From Marinobacter salinus (lineage in GTDB: Bacteria > Pseudomonadota > Gammaproteobacteria > Pseudomonadales > Oleiphilaceae): a stretch of 64,000 bases of DNA. This document shows, in pieces, positions 60,488 through 64,000 of this stretch (positions are counted from its first letter, which is position 1; each line of letters begins with the position of its first letter). The translations under genes were made by a program, and so were the position numbers. Below the pieces are notes generated by a model that had not been told where the DNA came from, searched no databases, and saw only the letters and a program-made list of their open reading frames with translations. The stretch is taken from assembly GCF_001854125.1 (NCBI RefSeq), contig NZ_CP017715.1, forward strand, positions 1,860,001 to 1,924,000, given 5' to 3'.

Positions 60488-62263
60488 TCACTGGTTCAAT
60501 GTGTCAATTTGCGCAGCATGGCGAAGCGTGAAACTCCCCGCCGCAACAATCTGTTCTTTATGCAGCCCGGAGATAACCTCCCGGTAACTACCTTGTTTTA
60601 AATCATAATTTGCACCCAAGCCTGCACCGACTGGCGCGAAGCTGAACTCCATGCGACGAGTCACCTCATAACCATCACCCCCGTGATCGGCGTGGTAGAA
60701 ATGACGAAACGGATTAGTGGGGGCATCGGCACCAAGTACGATGTCAGCCGTCAAAACACCGTCCAGGCCACCAGCCATCGCCAGCGTGTCCCCCGAAAAG
60801 TCGTAAGCCATGGTGCTCATACGCCGGCCAACAAGCTCGCCATCACGCAGTACCATTCCCCGGAAAGTGGGAATCAGACTGTCATCGGTCAGAAGCACAT
60901 AACGGCCATCGTCGGCCTGCATCTGGATCACGTCCTTGAGCAATCGGACCTGCCCACCTTCCCGGTGCATGATGACCCGAAAGGAAAAGTCGGCGGCAAC
61001 GGCGCCCAGATCACTGGATTGGGATATGGGGAAGCCTTGTGCGTCGGTGCAAAGATCACTACCAGAGCCGGGGTTGCTGCCAATAGTGACTGCTTCGGCT
61101 TCAACATCGACGGTACCATCGCCGTCCGCATCAATTTCAACGGGTAATGCCGGCTCTGTGGTGCATGTCCTCAGGTAATTATGCACCTGGGAGACCTGGT
61201 TGATGGTCACTGTGCCTACCCACAATGAATTGAGCTGCGGGGCTGAAGCGGTAACCGGAACCAGCCACCGGGCGCCGGAAGTACTCTTTATTTCCAGCGT
61301 TTGCCCAAAATTGTCTGGCTCGAAATCTGCCCGACGAATCCCGAGTGGCAGACGACTCTCTCCCGCTGCGCTTACCGGAATCGCCAGTCCGTTGCCGAGC
61401 GGCAACCAGGATTGTTCCGAAACGGGGTCGGGGTTGGCGTAGAACATACCCGGGGATCCGCCAACAAGCTGCAAGGTGGTGGTATGCGCCACATCCAGCC
61501 GGTTTTGCAGCTTTAAGGTCAGTTCCTGCAAAACCGTCCCGTATTCCAAGCGATCAATCTGTGGCAAATCCACGTCCATGGGGCCAAGATAGTCGCTCCC
61601 GCTTTCGCTAAAGACCCAGTAGGCTGCATCGGGATCAATTGCCGTGCTGGAAGGAGTCACTTGCTGCCACTGGTCGCCCACCAAACGATAAATAGCCTGG
61701 CCTGCATGGGCGGCTGAACCTGCGAAAAAATCCGAAAAAACCGGTGAATTATTCGGATCAACATGAAAACCGGTGAGATTGAACTCCCCCGGCTGCCAAC
61801 TAATTCGGGGCACCGCAGGGCGACCAGTTATTGAAAGCGTGGCTTCGGAGCCGCCCTCCAACTTCACCAGATAAGCACGATTGGCCTGAATCGCATACAG
61901 ATTGCTCATGAACGCCTGCGGAGCAGCGGCAGGAAAATAACGCAGCCACCCGGGAGCGCTGAGCATGTTTTCTGCATCAGGGTCCTGAATAAAATCGACT
62001 TTGGCGCGCTGGGCAAGCCAGGTCCAGACACTGCTGATCTGTGCGCCGCTTCCGTCAACAAAATCCGCGAACACCTGCCCGGTGGCGTCATCCGTCGGAG
62101 ACACCTTCACATGGATCGCATTCCACCCGGGCGTCAGCCGGATAGTCTGAGTACAGTTGAGCCCTCCACTGCAGACTACCTCGGCCAAGGTAACGCCCGG
62201 CAATGATGACAAGGCGAGTGTCAGAGTTAACGCCAATGGCTGAATGAATTTTTTAATAATCAT
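60488..62263 (-). CDS. Secreted protein of unknown function, partner of the giant protein
   Basis: A 591-aa protein with a clear signal peptide (MIIKKFIQPLALTLTLALSS, cleavage after LA near residue 27) and an early Cys pair (VVCSGGLNCTQ). The motif IRLTPGWNAIHVKVSP recurs in secreted proteins that accompany large surface proteins. It is beta-rich throughout, with one calcium-loop-like DADGDGTVDVEAE near residue 380. No membrane anchor or sorting tail is present. The ATG at 62263 has GGGGACATC upstream. An ATG at 62320 overlaps the ppiC-like stop but would bury the signal peptide. The stop lies in the start region of the giant gene. Confidence 0.78.
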   Translation of the reverse strand: MIIKKFIQPLALTLTLALSSLPGVTLAEVVCSGGLNCTQTIRLTPGWNAIHVKVSPTDDATGQVFADFVDGSGAQISSVWTWLAQRAKVDFIQDPDAENMLSAPGWLRYFPAAAPQAFMSNLYAIQANRAYLVKLEGGSEATLSITGRPAVPRISWQPGEFNLTGFHVDPNNSPVFSDFFAGSAAHAGQAIYRLVGDQWQQVTPSSTAIDPDAAYWVFSESGSDYLGPMDVDLPQIDRLEYGTVLQELTLKLQNRLDVAHTTTLQLVGGSPGMFYANPDPVSEQSWLPLGNGLAIPVSAAGESRLPLGIRRADFEPDNFGQTLEIKSTSGARWLVPVTASAPQLNSLWVGTVTINQVSQVHNYLRTCTTEPALPVEIDADGDGTVDVEAEAVTIGSNPGSGSDLCTDAQGFPISQSSDLGAVAADFSFRVIMHREGGQVRLLKDVIQMQADDGRYVLLTDDSLIPTFRGMVLRDGELVGRRMSTMAYDFSGDTLAMAGGLDGVLTADIVLGADAPTNPFRHFYHADHGGDGYEVTRRMEFSFAPVGAGLGANYDLKQGSYREVISGLHKEQIVAAGSFTLRHAAQIDTLNQ

Positions 62264-62316
62264 GTTGATGTCCCCGGGGCCCGGATTCTTGTTTGGTTTT
62301 GCATACTCAGAATTGT

Positions 62317-63282
62317 TCATTGCGGGAGCCCCGGAGGTTTCACTGAAGCCACCGCTTCGTCCCGGGTTACAACCAGTTTTGCTAACGCTGGTTCGTTGAT
62401 AATGGTGGGTTTCACTTGCTGGACCGTAGACTGAAGCCAGCTGGTCTCCTGCCCCATCCGCTTTTTCTGCATTAATTGCACTCGAATGTTGCTGGCAACC
62501 GCATTCAACGGTGTGACGATTTCATTGCGGGCATCCAGAAGCTTCAGGAGGTATAGCGCATGGCTACCATGAACAAGTGGCGCCATATCGCCCGGGCTCT
62601 CCAATTCCGAAAGTGCAGACAAGAGCGCGGGATCAAGGTTCTGGCCTCTGGCGCTGTGCCACCCGATATCGCCGCCCACGTAACGGGACCGCTGATCATG
62701 GGAGTATTGCGCGGCCAGTGAACCAAACCCTCTGACGGCATCAGGCTGACTCATAGCGAGTTTATGGACGTGACCTGCCAGCTCCGTCACTCGTTCAGCC
62801 TCTTCAGCGGGGGTGTTTGCAGCAAGGTCAAACCGGATAATCGCAACGCGCTTCTGAGCTGGGTTGGTGTACCGGACAATGTTGGCCTCGTAATACCCTT
62901 CGATGTCTTCCTCGCTGACCTCTATTCTGTCGAGCGCGGGATTCAGTTGACGAGCTCTCAGGCGCGCGATGAGAGCGTTTTCAAGAGCCCGGACGACTTC
63001 CGGGTCCTGTTCGAGCCCCAGTTCTATGGCCGTTGCAATCTGAGCTTTCCGCTCGATCATTTCGTCCAGTAATTGCTGCTTGATTTCCAGCGAATTGGAA
63101 GCCGAATTCCTTTGCGCCATGTACGCCTTCAGCTGGTCTTCGGTGATCGTTGCGGTTCCGATACGGGCAACCACATTGTCAGCAAGCCGGATGTCAGAGG
63201 CCTGTTTGAAGGCATAGAAAGCGCCCCCAGCCAGGGCAATGGTGAGTAACGAGGAATAGATGAGAATGCGTTGTTTTGGCAT
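62317..63282 (-). CDS. PpiC/SurA-type parvulin peptidyl-prolyl isomerase
   Basis: A 321-aa envelope chaperone. One N-terminal membrane helix (about residues 6-26, no obvious cleavage) anchors it. A SurA-N-like helical domain (about 40-130, ITEDQLKAYMAQRNS and IERKAQIATAIELGLEQD) is followed by a parvulin domain (about 145-255; FGSLAAQYSHDQRSRYVGGD and IGWHSARGQNLDPAL). It is the first gene of the rhombosortase operon, so it probably folds the exported giant and its partners. Confidence 0.85.
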   Translation of the reverse strand: MPKQRILIYSSLLTIALAGGAFYAFKQASDIRLADNVVARIGTATITEDQLKAYMAQRNSASNSLEIKQQLLDEMIERKAQIATAIELGLEQDPEVVRALENALIARLRARQLNPALDRIEVSEEDIEGYYEANIVRYTNPAQKRVAIIRFDLAANTPAEEAERVTELAGHVHKLAMSQPDAVRGFGSLAAQYSHDQRSRYVGGDIGWHSARGQNLDPALLSALSELESPGDMAPLVHGSHALYLLKLLDARNEIVTPLNAVASNIRVQLMQKKRMGQETSWLQSTVQQVKPTIINEPALAKLVVTRDEAVASVKPPGLPQ

Positions 63283-63462
63283 GCATGCCTTCCATGGAGT
63301 GGCAAGTCGAGGCGAGGAGCCAGGAATACCTTTTCACTTTAATAACGACCTTAATAAAAATGATGACAAGCCCGTAATAGTCCGTTTGGGTGGTTTTTGC
63401 ATTTAAAGGCATGTCTATAATGAAAGGGTGGCCGGGATGGCCGAATTAAGCGGGTGACGGCA

Positions 63463-64000
63463 ATGGAAATTTTGGTTTCAGATGATCACGAGCTGATTCG
63501 GGACGGTATCACCATCCTGTTGAGCAAGCTTTGCAGTGGCGCGACCATTCTGGAAGCCACAACCGGTGATGAGGCCATTGCAATTGCGACGAGCCATCCC
63601 GGGCTGGACCTCGCAGTTATTGACCTCTCTTTGCCGGGGATAAGCGGTCTTCCGATGGTCACCCGGCTGTGCCAGCTCCAGCCAGAAACACCCATTCTGG
63701 TTCTCTCCGCATCTGCTGATCGCGCTCTTGTGCTAAAGACCATCGAGTGCGGTGCATCAGGCTTTGTGTACAAATCGCTGGGGACGACCGTGCTGGAAGA
63801 AGCACTCAGAATGGTATTGGCCGGAGGGGTATTCATGCCGCCTCTCACAGGAAGCGAAGAAGGTAACTTGCCTAATGTTACGCCCAGGCAGCGCCAGATC
63901 CTTGAGTTACTGGCGCAGGGGAAATCGAACAAGGAAATTGCAAACAAGCTTCACATTTCATCCAATACCATCAAGAATCATCTTGCAAAACTTTACGAGC
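63463..64000 (+). CDS. NarL/LuxR-type response regulator (3'-truncated by window edge)
   Basis: 179 residues are visible. The receiver domain begins MEILVSDDHELIRDG, with acidic pair Asp7-Asp8 and the phosphoacceptor Asp54 in AVIDLSLPGISG. The Lys of the switch is in FVYKSLGT. The HTH begins TPRQRQILELLAQGKSNKEI, and the recognition helix SSNTIKNHLAKLY is nearly complete at the edge. It is divergent from the rhombosortase operon, 180 nt apart. A partner kinase may lie beyond the edge. A GTG at 63454 is an alternative start. Confidence 0.93.
   Translation, partial: MEILVSDDHELIRDGITILLSKLCSGATILEATTGDEAIAIATSHPGLDLAVIDLSLPGISGLPMVTRLCQLQPETPILVLSASADRALVLKTIECGASGFVYKSLGTTVLEEALRMVLAGGVFMPPLTGSEEGNLPNVTPRQRQILELLAQGKSNKEIANKLHISSNTIKNHLAKLYE

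Overview
The window looks like a stretch of chromosome from a marine, halotolerant gammaproteobacterium, most like Marinobacter. The assignment rests on gene order and protein style: a gammaproteobacterial rpsB-to-lpxD super-operon, a Pseudomonas-type long DapD, a glucosylglycerate operon, a BCCT betaine-type transporter, and a GlyGly-CTERM/rhombosortase pair. No phage, insertion sequence, CRISPR array or rRNA was seen. One tRNA (Pro, GGG) is present.

Layout. Positions 1-11109 (minus strand) hold rpsB, tsf, pyrH, frr, uppS, cdsA, dxr, rseP, bamA, skp and the start of lpxD: translation, undecaprenyl phosphate and phospholipid supply, outer-membrane assembly and lipid A. Positions 11366-18506 (plus) hold map, glnD, dapC, a Spx/ArsC-like protein, dapD and dapE (nitrogen sensing and lysine/diaminopimelate synthesis). 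glnD carries an apparent one-base deletion. Positions 18527-24115 hold slyX, a membrane-anchored cold-shock-domain protein, a ClpN/ATPase gene with a coupled small protein, a glyoxalase, a DUF1853 protein and two medium-chain reductases.

Positions 24083-30937 (minus) form a tight operon. It encodes glycerate kinase, glucosyl-3-phosphoglycerate phosphatase and synthase, and a GH13_18 phosphorylase, followed by a DUF3524 glycosyltransferase and a quinone reductase. The first four genes can make the compatible solute glucosylglycerate and also recycle it to glucose-1-phosphate and 3-phosphoglycerate. Positions 31015-42823 hold selO, class I fumarase, a large VolA/Pla-1-type lipoprotein lipase, a CaiB-family racemase/CoA-transferase, an AraC regulator, a periplasmic hypothetical, rmuC and a small hypothetical. 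Positions 43006-46266 hold a three-gene cassette: retropepsin-like lipoprotein, transglutaminase-like 7TM protein and ATP-grasp ligase. After it come a BCCT transporter, a GltB-like flavoprotein and the tRNA.

Positions 49984-63282 (minus) are the most novel part. This five-gene overlapping operon encodes a parvulin-type chaperone, a 591-aa secreted protein, a 2538-aa secreted giant, a GlyGly-CTERM surface protein and its dedicated rhombosortase. A NarL-type response regulator, cut by the window end, is transcribed divergently. My reading is a surface or secretion system in which the isomerase helps fold the exported proteins and the rhombosortase processes the GlyGly-CTERM partner. The function of the giant is unknown.
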